From Malus domestica (taxonomy: Eukaryota; Streptophyta; Magnoliopsida; Rosales; Rosaceae): a stretch of DNA of 64,000 bases. Positions 47,842 through 63,014 of the stretch are shown one piece after another. The stretch is taken from contig NC_091668.1 of the NCBI RefSeq assembly GCF_042453785.1, forward strand, positions 9,816,001 through 9,880,000. Reading direction: 5' to 3'. The stretch's first letter is position 1. The number at the start of each line of letters is the position of its first letter. A program made the position numbers and the translations under genes. The notes under the pieces were generated by a model that had not been told where the DNA came from, searched no databases, and worked only from the letters and a program-made list of their open reading frames with translations.

Positions 47842-48347
47842 CAGTGGCGGAGCCAAGATCTTACATCACAGGGGACCTTTCACAAATATGAAACTTTATT
47901 TTTTAATGCCTAAAATACGAGATAGATTGGTTGTATTTTGATTTATTTATCTCAACTCAGAAAAATATCATACCGCATCAACCATATAGTCACATAATCC
48001 AACTAATATTTAAGAGCAGATGGACTAGAAGTTCAAGGCAACAAAGAAAAATATCAGCCAACATTCTTAGAGTAAGTGATAAATCCTGACAATTAGATTC
48101 AATTACCACGGTCAAAAACTTCGACCTAAATTAATCTCCTCCGCCCAAATATGATCGTGAAGTAATTAACAAGTTGAAGAAGCTATATCATTATAACTAG
48201 AATAAGAGAATCCCAAATCCATGAATTTCAAGATTGCAACTAAACTTACCAGAAATAAAAGGAGGTTATGCTATATCTTATACATAGAAAAGGGAAAGAA
48301 AAAAAAAAGGATAGACCCATGACTACCCTTTAGTGGCTCTGCCACTG
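47842..48347. mobile_element. 506-bp non-autonomous hAT element
   Basis: The termini are CAGTGGCGGAGCCA and TGGCTCTGCCACTG, an inverted pair. Flanked by ACAGCTGA at 47834-47841 and 48348-48355, a perfect 8-bp duplication diagnostic of hAT. No transposase. Confidence 0.88.
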
Positions 48348-48676
48348 ACAGCTGAGCAGTAATTCTAGCGTTAATCTGAAAAAAAAACAATAAATAAATA
48401 AATAAATAACACATAAACACAACAAATGATAACACAAACGAGAAAAGACAATACATCGAGAAATTTAATGAGTGTGATGATCATACCATCACTTGGAGTT
48501 AGTAATTTACATGTTATAATATAATACCACCGTATTGTGATGTGATGTGATATGCAGTCTATTGAAATACTAGTTGCAAAAAACCAAACTGAATTAGAAA
48601 ATCAAAGAAATATGATAATATGTATGTGTATGTACCAGTGAGAGTCCTATCATAACTAATATGACGTTCTTGTTAG

Positions 48677-49701
48677 CAAGGTCTAAAATATCGATATCAT
48701 CCCGATATTTTCATCGAAATTTCCGTGTTTTCGGACTACCGATATTTCTGATATCATCGATATTTTAGACCTTGATAGGAACTCTATGTGGTACTAAGTC
48801 ACTCATATATCTTACCATGCAATGTATAAAGTGTAAAATATTGTACTAATTCATTATATATAAATGATTATGGTGTGTTTAAACTTCTTTTGTTGATGCA
48901 CAATATTGGTGAGGACTTTGGTACAACAGAAAGTGTTAAATTTGTGACCTTCGCTAGATTGCTCCGATCACTAGTGTGGATAAGTATGTAAATAGATAGA
49001 GACAGGGAAGCAAACACAAGATGTACGTGGTTCACCCATATTAGCTACGTTTACGGAGTAGAGGAGTTCTCATTAATTGTGAAGGGTTTACACAAGTACA
49101 TAGGTTCAAGCTCTCCTTTAGTGAGTACTAGTGAATGATTTAGTACAAATGACATTAGGAAATATTTTGAGAGAATGATCTCTATTTATAAAAGAGAATT
49201 TCTAGTTTCATTCTGATATTGACACGTGTCGTGTTGTGATTGGCTTCTGATGTTGACACGTGTCGTGCTATGATTGGTTTCTGATGTCGACATGTGTCGT
49301 GCTGTGATTGGCCTCCTGGTTGGAGGGAAACTCTTCTGGGTCCTTGACGGTATAACGTTGATCGGTGCTTAGTAGTTTCGAGATTGGTCAAGTATGGTAC
49401 AAACATCTTTCATTAATTACTACATATTTTCTACACTCACAATGTTTGCCAGCTCGCTATATAATCAACTTAAATCAGTTAAATCCATCATGCAATGCTT
49501 TTGCTTCCAATTTTTTTGTGATAAACTAATAGATAATTGACTAAATAAATATCCTGCAAAGTTTCAATAAAAATTTCCAAGTTTTTCTTAAATTTCCGTG
49601 GTTTTTATTCAATTTTTATCGATATCGATAATATCTCGATATTTCCATCGAAATTTCCGTGTTTTTGGACTACCGATATTTCATCGATATTTTAGACCTT
49701 A
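48677..49701. mobile_element. 1025-bp hAT-type element with ATCGAT-rich subterminal repeats and a nested LTR-like insert
   Basis: The left end CAAGGTCTAAAATATCGAT is mirrored by ATCGATATTTTAGACCTTA at the right. Flanked by CTTGTTAG at 48669-48676 and 49702-49709, a perfect 8-bp duplication. A second inverted copy of the end (ATCGATATTTTAGACCTT) lies inside at about 48756-48773. An LTR-like sequence occupies 48943-49405. Confidence 0.85.
48943..49405 (+). repeat. LTR-like sequence related to the start of the 24279 element
   Basis: Begins TGTGACCTTCGCTAGATTGC and ends GGTACAAACA. Its first half matches 24279-24600 closely. TATTTATAAAAGAG near 49182 is TATA-like, and GACACGTGTCGTG recurs three times (49219-49300). 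Flanks do not show a target duplication. Confidence 0.6.
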
Positions 49702-49709
49702 CTTGTTAG

Positions 49710-50214
49710 CAATGCTTCCGAACCCAAATCTCCTTCCTTTGAAAACCACAAAGACAAAGTATATAAGATAGTTATATACATATATTAGATATATATATAT
49801 ACACACACACACACACATATATAAAAGCTCTTTATGCAAAGGGATCTCCATTTTTTTCAAAAAATGGGGACTAGGTGTGGGACCCATTTCATATTGAAAC
49901 TCAACGATCCGAATTATCTAGTTTATAAGTCTGAATTCATAAATCATCTTTGCAAAAATTCAATTCAATCCAAAATCATTTGCCTATTTAATTATCAAGA
50001 TAAAATTTCATTATTTCTTATTTAACAAAGTATTCGTTAATTTTTTTGAACTTAATTAGATGTCTTAAATATTTCCGATTTGGCTTTTGCAAGGAGGATT
50101 TATGAGATGCAACTTGAAAAATAAAAGGTTTGGATCGTTAAAATTCGATGTCGTGTGAATCCCACAACTAATCCTCATTTTTATAAAAAAAAAATGGGTA
50201 TCCCTTTCCTTAAA

Positions 50215-50261
<47 letters not shown>

Positions 50262-50406
50262 GACACACACACACACACTACTTATTTGCTTCATTTTGTT
50301 TTTGGAAAGGTCTGAGTTACCATAAATATCTATGACAGAGTTATTTGAGGTGAAGTTTGGAGATTGAAGAAGAGGGTTCATTTCGGAAGGTTTTGGAATG
50401 ACCAAG
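49710..50406. other. Intergenic stretch with microsatellites
   Basis: (AT)/(AC) runs at 49785-49820 and a (CT)n-(AT)n-(AC)n block at 50218-50279. No gene. Confidence 0.6.
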
Positions 50407-50571
50407 CTAAGGACCACTCTGGTTCGCCTCGTCGATCAACTTTTGTGTCTCTGCGGACAATGCAGCATCTGCGTGCAGTTGTCTGTTAAGCATGAAGAAG
50501 CTGATTAGCGTCAGAGCATAAACAACCTTCAAAGGCCAAACAAAAGCTACTACTACTGATGAAGCTCCCAT
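50407..50571 (-). CDS. Candidate small protein, 54 residues, with membrane or signal segment
   Basis: Not recognised. The minus-strand frame from the ATG at 50571 to TAG at 50407-50409 begins MGASSVVVAFVWPLKVVYAL. It has a hydrophobic stretch (about residues 6-27, LTLISFFML) followed by a polar tail (HADAALSAETQKLIDEANQS). This looks like a secreted or membrane-anchored micropeptide. Support comes from the upstream layout: a TATA box 55-65 bp before the ATG, a CT-rich leader free of ATG, then the start. Coding status is inferred; it could also be the first exon of a longer gene. Confidence 0.45.
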   Translation of the reverse strand: MGASSVVVAFVWPLKVVYALTLISFFMLNRQLHADAALSAETQKLIDEANQSGP

Positions 50572-50625
50572 CTTAGAGACACAGAGGGGGAGAGAGAGAT
50601 GTGGATTAAGAAAGAGAGAATTAGA

Positions 50626-50636
50626 GAATTTATAGA
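50626..50636 (-). promoter_or_regulatory. TATA box of the small gene
   Basis: TCTATAAATTC on the minus strand, followed by a CT-rich leader (TCTCTCTTTCTTAATCCAC...) of the kind common in plant 5' UTRs. Confidence 0.5.
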
Positions 50637-50639
50637 TGA

Positions 50640-52407
50640 AAATGTCTTAACGTACACATACGTTAAGAAGTGTTGTAAGTGTGGTGGTTGGCCCACGTGA
50701 AGAATTTGAAACTTATAATTGAAATATTACTGTTCGAGTAATGTTACAATTAACACATTTTTATTCATATTATATTTGTAATATCTCTTTAATAGAAGTA
50801 TGGTCAACCAGCACGCGAGAGTCTCATTTCTATTAGAGATGTAATGCAAATATGATAAAGAAAATGTGGTAAGAGCACTAGTATTTTTTATACTGTTCAC
50901 ATGAAGATTTTGAAGCCTGATAATTGAAGTCTTTACTGTTCACACAAGACTTTATAAATAAGGTTAAGTTTTTTTTTTTTTTTTTTTTTTTGTTTGTTGT
51001 CAAAGTAAATAAGGCTAGTTTGCTTTGTAAGTTGTCGGATGATAAACCTCTACATGAGGAGGTGAATTCGCATCATTGTACTATACACAACAAAAATATC
51101 AAAACAGAAAGAAAACAGAGTAATATATTGATCCGGTTCCATTTCATTATCTAGCAAATTTTCATCCTCTATTTTACCTATCTATAACACGTTATAAATA
51201 AGAAGCTCTAAACCTAACAATTTTTTATTTCCTTCACTGCAAAATATTTCTCATAAGGATTTTATTGTTTCACTTCCTTCTCTTCATCACCTATTTTGTG
51301 ATCCCTAGCCACCACAATGATGAACTGTTAGTTCCATACCTTCTCTTAGTCCTCATGTTAATAACCGCTTATATTTTTTTTTTCTTATTTAATGCAGCTC
51401 CTAACTACTAACCTAGTATTTGTTTATGTTAATTTTATTGCTAACTTGAATGACGCGGTATAATCGCCCACCTGAACTACTAACTTAGTATTTCTGTTAG
51501 TGCAATACAATCGCCCTTCTCCCTATTAACTAATAACAATTTTTAATTATGTCTTAATTTAAGTTGACCTCAAACTTGAAGTTTGGAGTGCTCATCATTT
51601 TAGCCTTAAGTTTAAAATTGAATTTTGTAAGAATCATAAGTTTTAACATTACATTCCCTTGAAATCCATATTATTGCAAGTTCTTACATGTCTCATTTTC
51701 CTTTCAAAAAAGAAAATAAAAAACTTGGCAAAGTTTGATTTTGTCGTCCTTGACATTACTAGAAAGAAATACCTTACGTTGGTTGTAGATGCTAAGATCA
51801 ATCTTGAATCCTTCTCTTTATCTCCTCCAATCCTCTTTTTTTTTTCTTCTCTCTCCTCTGATTCTTTTTTTCTTTCTCCACTCTCCTATTTCTTACCCTC
51901 CTACAACCCTACCTTTTTGGATCTCTTTGTCTAGTTTAAGTTGTAAGATTTAGAAACAATTTTAAATCTTATACAAAACAAATTTTTAAGTCTTAAAGAA
52001 AATTGTTTTCAAGATATGTTCTTAATAAATGTTTTGAGAAATGATGAATTTTTTTTAACAGAATACCAAACAAACCCTAATTGTGTTGCATATTCTAGCA
52101 TTTGTTTTGTGCCGCGGACAATGCCTAATAGTTTTCCCCCTTATCAGTTTACACAAGATTAGACCACGTTTTTAATGAGTTGTTGGTTGCCTATTTTTAG
52201 TCATAAGATTAGACCTCTTTAAAATGGCTGATGCGACTGCTGCTTAATTGGTTTTGAAAAAATGGCTGCAGCTCATGTTTTAGAGAGAAAACAACAACAA
52301 AATAAAAAAAAAGAAGGAAAATATGCAGAAGCTTCTGGGTTTTGAAAGAAAAACAAATTGGTGTGTATTGGATTGTCTGTCAGAAGCCTGTAGGCCTTTT
52401 TTTTTTC

Positions 52408-52444
<37 letters not shown>

Positions 52445-54176
52445 TTATAGCATGTGGTTATAAGTAAGGTTCTAAAATATACTAGGCGCTAGTCGGGCAA
52501 CTAGCTGGAGCCTAGTGCTTAGGCAGCTAGGCGAGCAGTTAGGCGGACAAGACGGATTTAAGTAAATCTATTATATTTTGTGTAAATAAGTGTCTGCTTA
52601 TACTTAAAATATATATAATTTCAATATAAACTACAAAATAGAATGACAACTATATTAGAAAGTATTGAAACATAATGAAAACATGAGGAACATGCATAAA
52701 ATGTATATTCATTTAAGTATTCAACAAGTCTTACAATTTATTGAAAAATAAAATAAAATACAAAATGAAAGTTATCTATTTTCTGTTTAAGTGAGTCGCA
52801 ACTTATGTAGGTGCCTAGGTGGGTCTAGGTGGTTTGGGCGCCTTTTCTTAATTTTCAAACACCTAGACATTAATCAGGGTAGCGACCAACCGTCGAGCGC
52901 CTAAGCAGGGATTTTTAGAACAGTGGTTTTAAGAGAAAAGAATATTTTTCATGATGTTTTCATTTATAGCTATAATTGGAAATCAATTATGGAAATGTGT
53001 CTAGTGATTTTCGTAATTGATTCATAAATCATTTCATCATATATTCATTTTGCATGATCGCGTTAGCATCGTATAAAGTTTGAGAATAAAATAATTGATA
53101 GATCGCGTTAGTGTCGTGCCACTTTTACTCGAAGACTGATCGTGTTAGTTGTGCCACTTCCAATCAAAGGTTGAAGAGAGACTGAGTAGCAAAGCATGGA
53201 AATAAAACTGCCTACTAGTATATGTGTCTGGTTAATGAGCTTTATAAGTCTTTTTGTAATCATTTTTTATGTTTTTCTTGGCTTTGGAGCCTGAAGATTT
53301 TTCCAATGGTGGGTTTTGTCTCGTTATATCCTACGTGCATATTTTGTTCATCTTTTTAACTGCTTATATGTATGATAGTTTGGTATGTGATGTGTATGTA
53401 AAAATTTAATTGAATTTGATTTGAGTTTTTAAGTTGGAATCTATTCACCCCGTCTAGATTATGTGTATCATAGAACTTTCATGAACAAAAATTTGTAATT
53501 AGTTTGGAGCAAAAAGAAATATATGTATAAGTGTAGGTCGTAGTAGTACTCTTTTCAAATCTCAAGTGAGAAGTTACTTATACTAGGTAAATTATAGTAA
53601 TTGTATCTCAAACGAATAACGCATTGTTTGAGAAATGGGCCTGATTTGAGGGCATGCATGAACATATACTTGTTAATCAGATAATGTTTCCTTGTAGTAC
53701 CATACCACCTGCCCCATCCTCCCAAAGAAATTTCAAATGCAAACTCTAATGCATGTACTCGTCCCTAACCACCTGATACAATTTATACAGATTTGGTAAC
53801 AACACGCGACGAATAGGCCGGCCGCTACAACAAGTGACACAAGGCCGCTCGCGACACGTACCAATACAGCTACAAAGGCTACCACTAGCTTATGATGAGC
53901 GAGTGAGAGCAGCATCAAGAGCACATTATTTCAAAACCAAGAGTTAGTTCCTTGGAGGTTTGAACCAAAGATTTATAAACTTAGGATAACCATTAACCAA
54001 CATTGGTTTCGTTCCTTAGGAACTGAAAATGTGTAGAAACCGACACGATCTCATTGTTATGACTCCGAACTGGGTTTCAAAAATGTTAAGCTCATCTGCA
54101 GGGTTGTTTTCACTCTTCTGATGGAAAAAGACAACGGTGAACAAGTCTGAACGTCAACAAAGCACCGTTCAATGGG
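50640..54176. other. Intergenic stretch
   Basis: No gene recognised. It contains a T run at 50968-50990, a (TTA)n microsatellite at 52409-52444, a hAT-like repeat at 52463-52925 and a minus-strand ORF at 53733-53924 coding a Leu/Val-rich hydrophobic peptide of unknown meaning. Confidence 0.55.
52463..52925. mobile_element. hAT-like non-autonomous repeat rich in GGCGCCTA-type motifs
   Basis: The left end GGTTCTAAAATATACTAGGC is mirrored by GCCTAAGCAGGGATTTTTAGAAC at the right. TAGGCG-like subterminal motifs occur in opposite orientations at the two ends. Flanks (GTGGTTATAAG and GTGGTTTTAAG) are similar but offset, so the target duplication is not certain. Confidence 0.55.
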
Positions 54177-58090
<3,914 letters not shown>

Positions 58091-58572
58091 TGCTATACAG
58101 GGATGGAAGTTGAAGAGAGAGAAAGAGAGGAGATGATAAGACCTCAGTGGTCCAATCCCTAATTCGACCTTAACCTGCAAGCTAGATCAGAAATGGCGAT
58201 GGAAGGAAGGAAGAAGGCAGTGGAGAGAACCTCCTATTTTTTGTAATAATATTTTTATATTCAAATAACCGTTGGCCATACACTCACCACATTGGCGCCT
58301 TTATACGACCCAAACATCCAGATACTGCCAAATGGATGGTGTGACTTCAACTACCCAACGGACCCAATATTTATTGTCCGAGATGGGACAGTCAACCACC
58401 CAAGCCCGGGAAGTTAATTCCGGATCTGGGACTAGATATGATAGCAGCCCAATAGCTGAAGAATACCACTCGGGTATTCTGCTTCGTGTTCTCCTGTGGA
58501 CTGGATTCTTTCTGGTAAAAGGGGGAAACAAAAGAAAAATACCACTATTAGCTGGAAAATAATAGATCTGTG
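58091..58572. other. VTE1 upstream region and 5' flank of a LINE
   Basis: Includes the VTE1 5' UTR and promoter side (minus strand) and then sequence that may be LINE 5' UTR leading to the ATG at 58573. No independent gene. Confidence 0.5.
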
Positions 58573-58605
58573 ATGGCTCAACAAAGCGTGGAAGACCTGG
58601 CGGTG

Positions 58606-58745
58606 CAGTTGGAGGGGGGAGGGGGGGGGGAGGGGGGGGGGGGGCCATGGAGTTGACAAGTATGGAGCACGCCATTAAGCAGTTGGAGGGGGGAGGGGGG
58701 GGGGGGGGCCATGGAGTTGACAAGTATGGAGCACGCCATTAAGCT
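58606..58745. repeat. 74-bp tandem duplication containing poly-G tracts
   Basis: CAGTTGGAGGGGGGAGGGGG...CCATGGAGTTGACAAGTATG...GCCATTAAG occurs twice, offset 74 bp, within LINE ORF1. The G runs differ in length between the copies and could form quadruplexes. Confidence 0.9.
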
Positions 58746-58802
58746 GGTTGGGGCTGTACTAATAGATCAACCACTTAACAAGTGGTGTTTTTGGGTGGGG
58801 AG

Positions 58803-59625
58803 TAGGGGTGGGCGCGGTTCGGTTTGGTGCGCCTTTGAGTGAAACCAAAACCAAAACCGCAAGTTTTTGCGGTTTGGTTCGGTGCGGTTTTGAAGCCAAA
58901 ACCAAAATGAAACCAAACCGTTTGGTTCGGTTCGGTGCGGTTTCAAACGGTTTCGGTTTGGTTTTTAAGAAAAAATGTACAATTTGCAATTTAACATATT
59001 AAAAAGCATTTCCCAATAGTAATAGGAAAATGACATTTGTTATGTAAACAATTAGCATGTTGCATGTAGTTGTGATATTAAAACATGTTTGTGCAACAAA
59101 AAGGTGTCCCTTACAATATTTTTCATAAAACAAGTTGAATAAATTTGAATTCATTAAACGTGAGCGAAATTTTCATACTAGAATATGTGATATCATGCTT
59201 CAAATGAGTGGCTTTTAGTAGATTATTGTTCGACTTTTGATAACAAGATTAGTCCACCCTTGTACATATTTGTGTGTGTGATGGTATAAAATAACAAAGG
59301 TCCTTCAAGTTAATGAACAAAAGAAGGTGATGAATGATGATATTCTAATGTGGTTGAGTCCATACTAAGTGTATGGATTTTAACAAACGACCAATTAAAA
59401 CATGAAATCTAATATGGACATTTAATTAAATGTTTATTAATATTTGCGGTGTGGTTCGGTTTCGGTGCGGTTTTCAAAAGCCAAAACCGAAACCAAACCG
59501 TTTTCTATGTTGCGGTTTGGTTTCGAAACCGAAACCGTTTCAAAACCGCAAAACCAAACCGTTCGGTGCGGTTCGATTTGGTTTGTGTTTCGGTTTCGGT
59601 TTTCGGTTCTAAGTGCCCACCCCTA
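58803..59625. mobile_element. 823-bp non-autonomous hAT element with GGTTTGGTTTCGG subterminal repeats
   Basis: Perfect 11-bp terminal inverted repeats TAGGGGTGGGC. Flanked by GTGGGGAG at 58795-58802 and 59626-59633, a perfect 8-bp duplication. Each end has about 150 bp of repeated GCGGTTTGGTTCGGT-type motifs in mirror orientation, likely transposase binding arrays. The AT-rich core has no ORF. It lies inside LINE ORF1. Confidence 0.95.
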
Positions 59626-60401
59626 GTGGGGAGGGGGGGAGTGGGGTTGTGGGAGGAGGGTAGGGAACATCCTAAAGAGTGCCAGGAAGGACATGAGTGT
59701 GGTCCAAATCAATTGGGTGAAGGAGAATATCTACATTATTATGGTGAGGGATGAGGAGGTGGCATCCTGAATCATAAACTTGGTACTATGAGCTGTGATG
59801 AAACAAAATTTCTCGGTAAGAGCGTGGCCATCTAATCTCTCTCTAGAGGAAATCCTTCTTCACCTGGTTCCATTCTGGACACATATGAGAGGAGTACCGC
59901 TGAATCTCGGAACGATAGATAACGTGGAAAAGCTGGCTGGAGAAGCTGGGGAATTCCTCGAGCTGGAAGATGTTGCGTTGGCAAGAGGTTTCCTTAGGGT
60001 CAAAATCTTGATTGATACCAGAAACCCTATGGCAGCGGGCTGCTGGTTAGCCAAGGGCGGGGACAAGGATTCGTGGGTGGAGTTCAGTTATGAAAAGCTG
60101 CAGGACTTCTGTTACAAATGCGGAAGAATCAGACATGCTATGAATGAATGTTCTTTTAAAATAAACAGGAGTGATGTAGCTGCCTATGAAGACTGGACCA
60201 GAGCAAAAATGGTCCGTGATTTTTAAGAAGCCATTTGGTGCAACCTATTTTGATGGGAGATAGCCAGCAAGCTGGGATGAGTCGTGCAAGTCGTAAAACC
60301 CCACCTATTATGAAAAGATTACACATGAGCGGGGATACGAGTGAGGAAAGTGGGCATGATGGAGAGGGGTCACATCTATTGCAGGAAGGCAAAAAGAAGG
60401 C

Positions 60402-60599
60402 GGATCAGGATCCTCTCCTGAGCAGATGGAGAGGATCCTCCTGATCAGGCCCATCGGACCGTTCATTTTTTATCCAACGGTTACAAACATGAGATCCTCT
60501 AAAAATTATAATAATCATAACCGTTGGATAAAAAATGAACGGCCCGATGTCCTTGGTCAGAAGGATCCTCTCCATCTGCTCAGGAGAGGATCCTGATCC
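60402..60599. mobile_element. 198-bp near-perfect palindromic MITE (Mutator type)
   Basis: The two arms of about 85 bp start GGATCAGGATCCTCTCCTGA and mirror each other with few mismatches, separated by a short loop around TAAAAATTATAATAATC. Flanked by AAAGAAGGC at 60393-60401 and 60600-60608, a perfect 9-bp duplication. Confidence 0.94.
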
Positions 60600-60868
60600 A
60601 AAGAAGGCCATCACCTAAGGGATGTGTCAGGGGAGGGTTCTGGAGGTACAATTGCCAGGTATGAGAACATTAATTCCCCTCTAGGGACTACTGAGACCTC
60701 GAATATGGGTGGTCCTAACCAACTAGTTGTGGGCCGCGATTTAAATAGGAAACAAAGGTGGAAACTGGATGGGCCTACTCTAGGGGCAAAAAAAGAGGGC
60801 ATCAGAATAGACGAATTAAGCGAAAGCGGGCCTTCATGAGAAGGGCCATAATTCATACAGGCTAGCTA

Positions 60869-61285
60869 GGCCTGGAAAACGGGTCGTGTCAGTCGTGTTC
60901 GTGTCGTTTTCGTGTAACACCTGTTATCTTAACGGGTCGTGTCGTGTCACACCTGTTATCTTAACGGGTTCTTAACAGGTTGGGTCACTTGTTATGACCC
61001 GTTAAGAAAAATATTTTTTTTCTTCTTAAATTTTCACATACCACACATTGTCACATAAATATTATTTCAAAACATTAAAACACATTTGTCGTTTAAGTAC
61101 TACATCTACACTCGAAAATAAGAGCCTCATAAAAAATACATCCATACACTACTAATCTATTACAAATATTAAATGTGCAAAGATATGCAAAATGAAAGCG
61201 TTTTTGTTTTCAAGGTTGTGAAGTCTTTCTCAAAAGTTTAAACCTTGCCAATGGAACTCAAAGCTTAATGAAAGTGATCCACTAG
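60869..61285. mobile_element. Left end of a hAT-like element (GGCCTGGAAAACGGGTCGTG)
   Basis: Repeated GGGTCGTGTCGTGT and ACACCTGTTATCTTAACGGG motifs form a subterminal array like that of the 58803 element but of another family. The matching right end was not found in the window, so the element is truncated or ends within the following repeats. Confidence 0.5.
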
Positions 61286-62275
61286 AGTGTTTATTCGTAC
61301 TTTCATTAAGTATAACATAAGATTTTGTGGTATCCACTAGTGTAAATATTTTAAATTGAAGATCGAATTCATTCATTGTATTCATATAGGGTCAAGGAGT
61401 GTAGTTGTAAAAAATCATCAAAATCGGAGTTAAAATAACCGTTAAATCGTAATTTTTCGTTTATAACCGTCGAAAAGTTCTATCCCGTTACTTAATCTTT
61501 AAATGTTTGTTTTTTGCAATTTTTGGCGTATGCGATCTCGAAGCATATACAAACAAGTATGACGGTTAGATCGTTGAAACTAGTTTCGTAGAATGCGTAT
61601 CTCATCAAAACAATAGATTCACTAACACTTAAGAGTTTATTCTTACTTTCATTAAGTATAACATAAGATTTTGTGGTATCCATTAGTGTAAATATTTTAA
61701 ATTGAAGATCGAATTCATTCATTGTATTCATATAGGGTCAAGGAGTGTAGCTGTAAAAAATCATCAAAATCGGAGTTAAAATAACCGTTAAATCGTGATT
61801 TTTCGTTTATAACTGTCGAAAAGTTTTGTCTCGTTACTTGATCTCTGAATGTTTGTTTTTTGCAATTTTTGGCATATACAATCTTGAAGTATATACAAAC
61901 ATGTTTAACGGTTAGATCGTTGAAACTAGTTTCGTAGAATGCGTATCCCATCAAAACAATAGATTCACTAACACGTAAAGATTTTATTCATACTTTCATC
62001 AAGTATAACATAATATTTTGTGGTATCCACTAGTGTAAATATTTTAAATTGAAGATCGAATTCATTCATTGTATTTATATAGGGTCAAGGAGTGTAGTTG
62101 TAAAAAATCATCAAAATTGGAGTTAAAATAACCGTTAAATCGTGATTTTTCGTTTATAACCGTCGAAAAGTTTTGTCCTTTTACTTGATCTCTGAATGTT
62201 TGTTTTTTGCAATTTTTGGCATATGTGATCTCGAAGCATATACAAATAAGTTTGACGGTTGGATCGTTGAAACTA
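61286..62275. repeat. Three tandem copies of a unit of about 345 bp
   Basis: Units start near 61286, 61630 and 61976 with TTCATTAAGTATAACATAAG-like sequence. Each contains CGGAGTTAAAATAACCGTTA, GTTTGTTTTTTGCAATTTTTGG and GTTAGATCGTTGAAACTAG. The third stops at TTGAAACTA, where a sequence starting GGGGTGGGCAAACGAG abuts it. Confidence 0.93.
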
Positions 62276-63014
62276 GGGGTGGGCAAACGAGTAAAGGAAC
62301 CGCGGGTCGGGGCGGGTAATGGCGATTCGGGGCGGGTAAGGGCTGGGTCCTATTTTTAAAAAAGAGAAACAAGGCAGGCCGGGGCGGGCCTTTGTGATTT
62401 TCGGTTCGGGCCGGTTCTTGGAGTATAGGAACCGCGGGTACCCGGACCGACCCGTTTGCAATTAAAATGGACGGACCAGATTGATGAATAAGCTACCATA
62501 TCTAATCTGAACCGTTAGTTTTAGTTTTACCCTAAGTTCTCTATCCGTCTCTCTCATCTCGACTCTCACTCTTTCACTCTCAAACTCTCAGTTAGTCCCT
62601 CGATAGTTCCCTTCCCTTGACTACTCCGATCGTCCTCCCCCTCACCAACCGTCGATTCTCCTCGGCGAAGACAACGGCACCACCACCCATCATCCTTCTC
62701 GCCATCACCCCTGCAGTCGATTCTCTCATCTTCGACAGCAACCCTCGCCGTTGTGACCGCCAACACCCCATCACCCCATCACCGTCGTCGAGAACACTGG
62801 TACCAGCCATCATCCTTCTAAAATTTAGGTAATTTTGAATTAGGGTTTTGTTATTAATTTGAAATTTTGAATTTTGGGTGTAGGGTTTTTAAATTGGAAT
62901 TTGAGATTTTAGGGTTTTTTTTTTTTTTTTTTTTTCCGAATTCTGATGCCTATGCATAACATGTTGTTGTATATGTGTATATATATACATGTGTGTGTTT
63001 GTGAGTTTATGCAG
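62276..63014. other. Hat-like end, then gene-proximal CT-rich sequence
   Basis: 62276-62470 resembles a hAT terminus (AGGGGTGGGCAAACGAG with GCGGGTCGGGGCGGGT repeats) lacking a partner. 62530-62820 is CT/CA-rich, like a plant 5' UTR, but no start codon leads into a COG3 frame. A T run (62916-62935) and TCCGAATTCTGATGCCT follow; the latter recurs at 63829. Confidence 0.5.

Larger units (their letters stand above)
58573..60840 (+). pseudogene. LINE ORF1 (DUF4283/zinc-knuckle) pseudogene, interrupted twice
   Basis: RNA-binding ORF1 of an L1-type plant LINE. It starts MAQQSVEDLAVQLE at 58573. After a poly-G duplication and a hAT insertion (58803-59625) it continues as VKENIYIIMVRDEEVAS, then AVMKQNFSVRAWPSN (59795 onward). 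The zinc knuckle CYKCGRIRHAMNEC (near 60110-60152) has the CX2CX4HX4C spacing. A stop at about 60224 and a MITE (60402-60599) follow, with linker-like sequence to about 60840. No ORF2 reverse transcriptase is present, so the copy is truncated. Confidence 0.82.

Noticed and set aside
62566..62832. Pro/Ser/Arg-rich ORFs upstream of COG3
   Set aside because: CT/CA-rich leader-like sequence; no frame continues into a recognised COG3 N-terminus.
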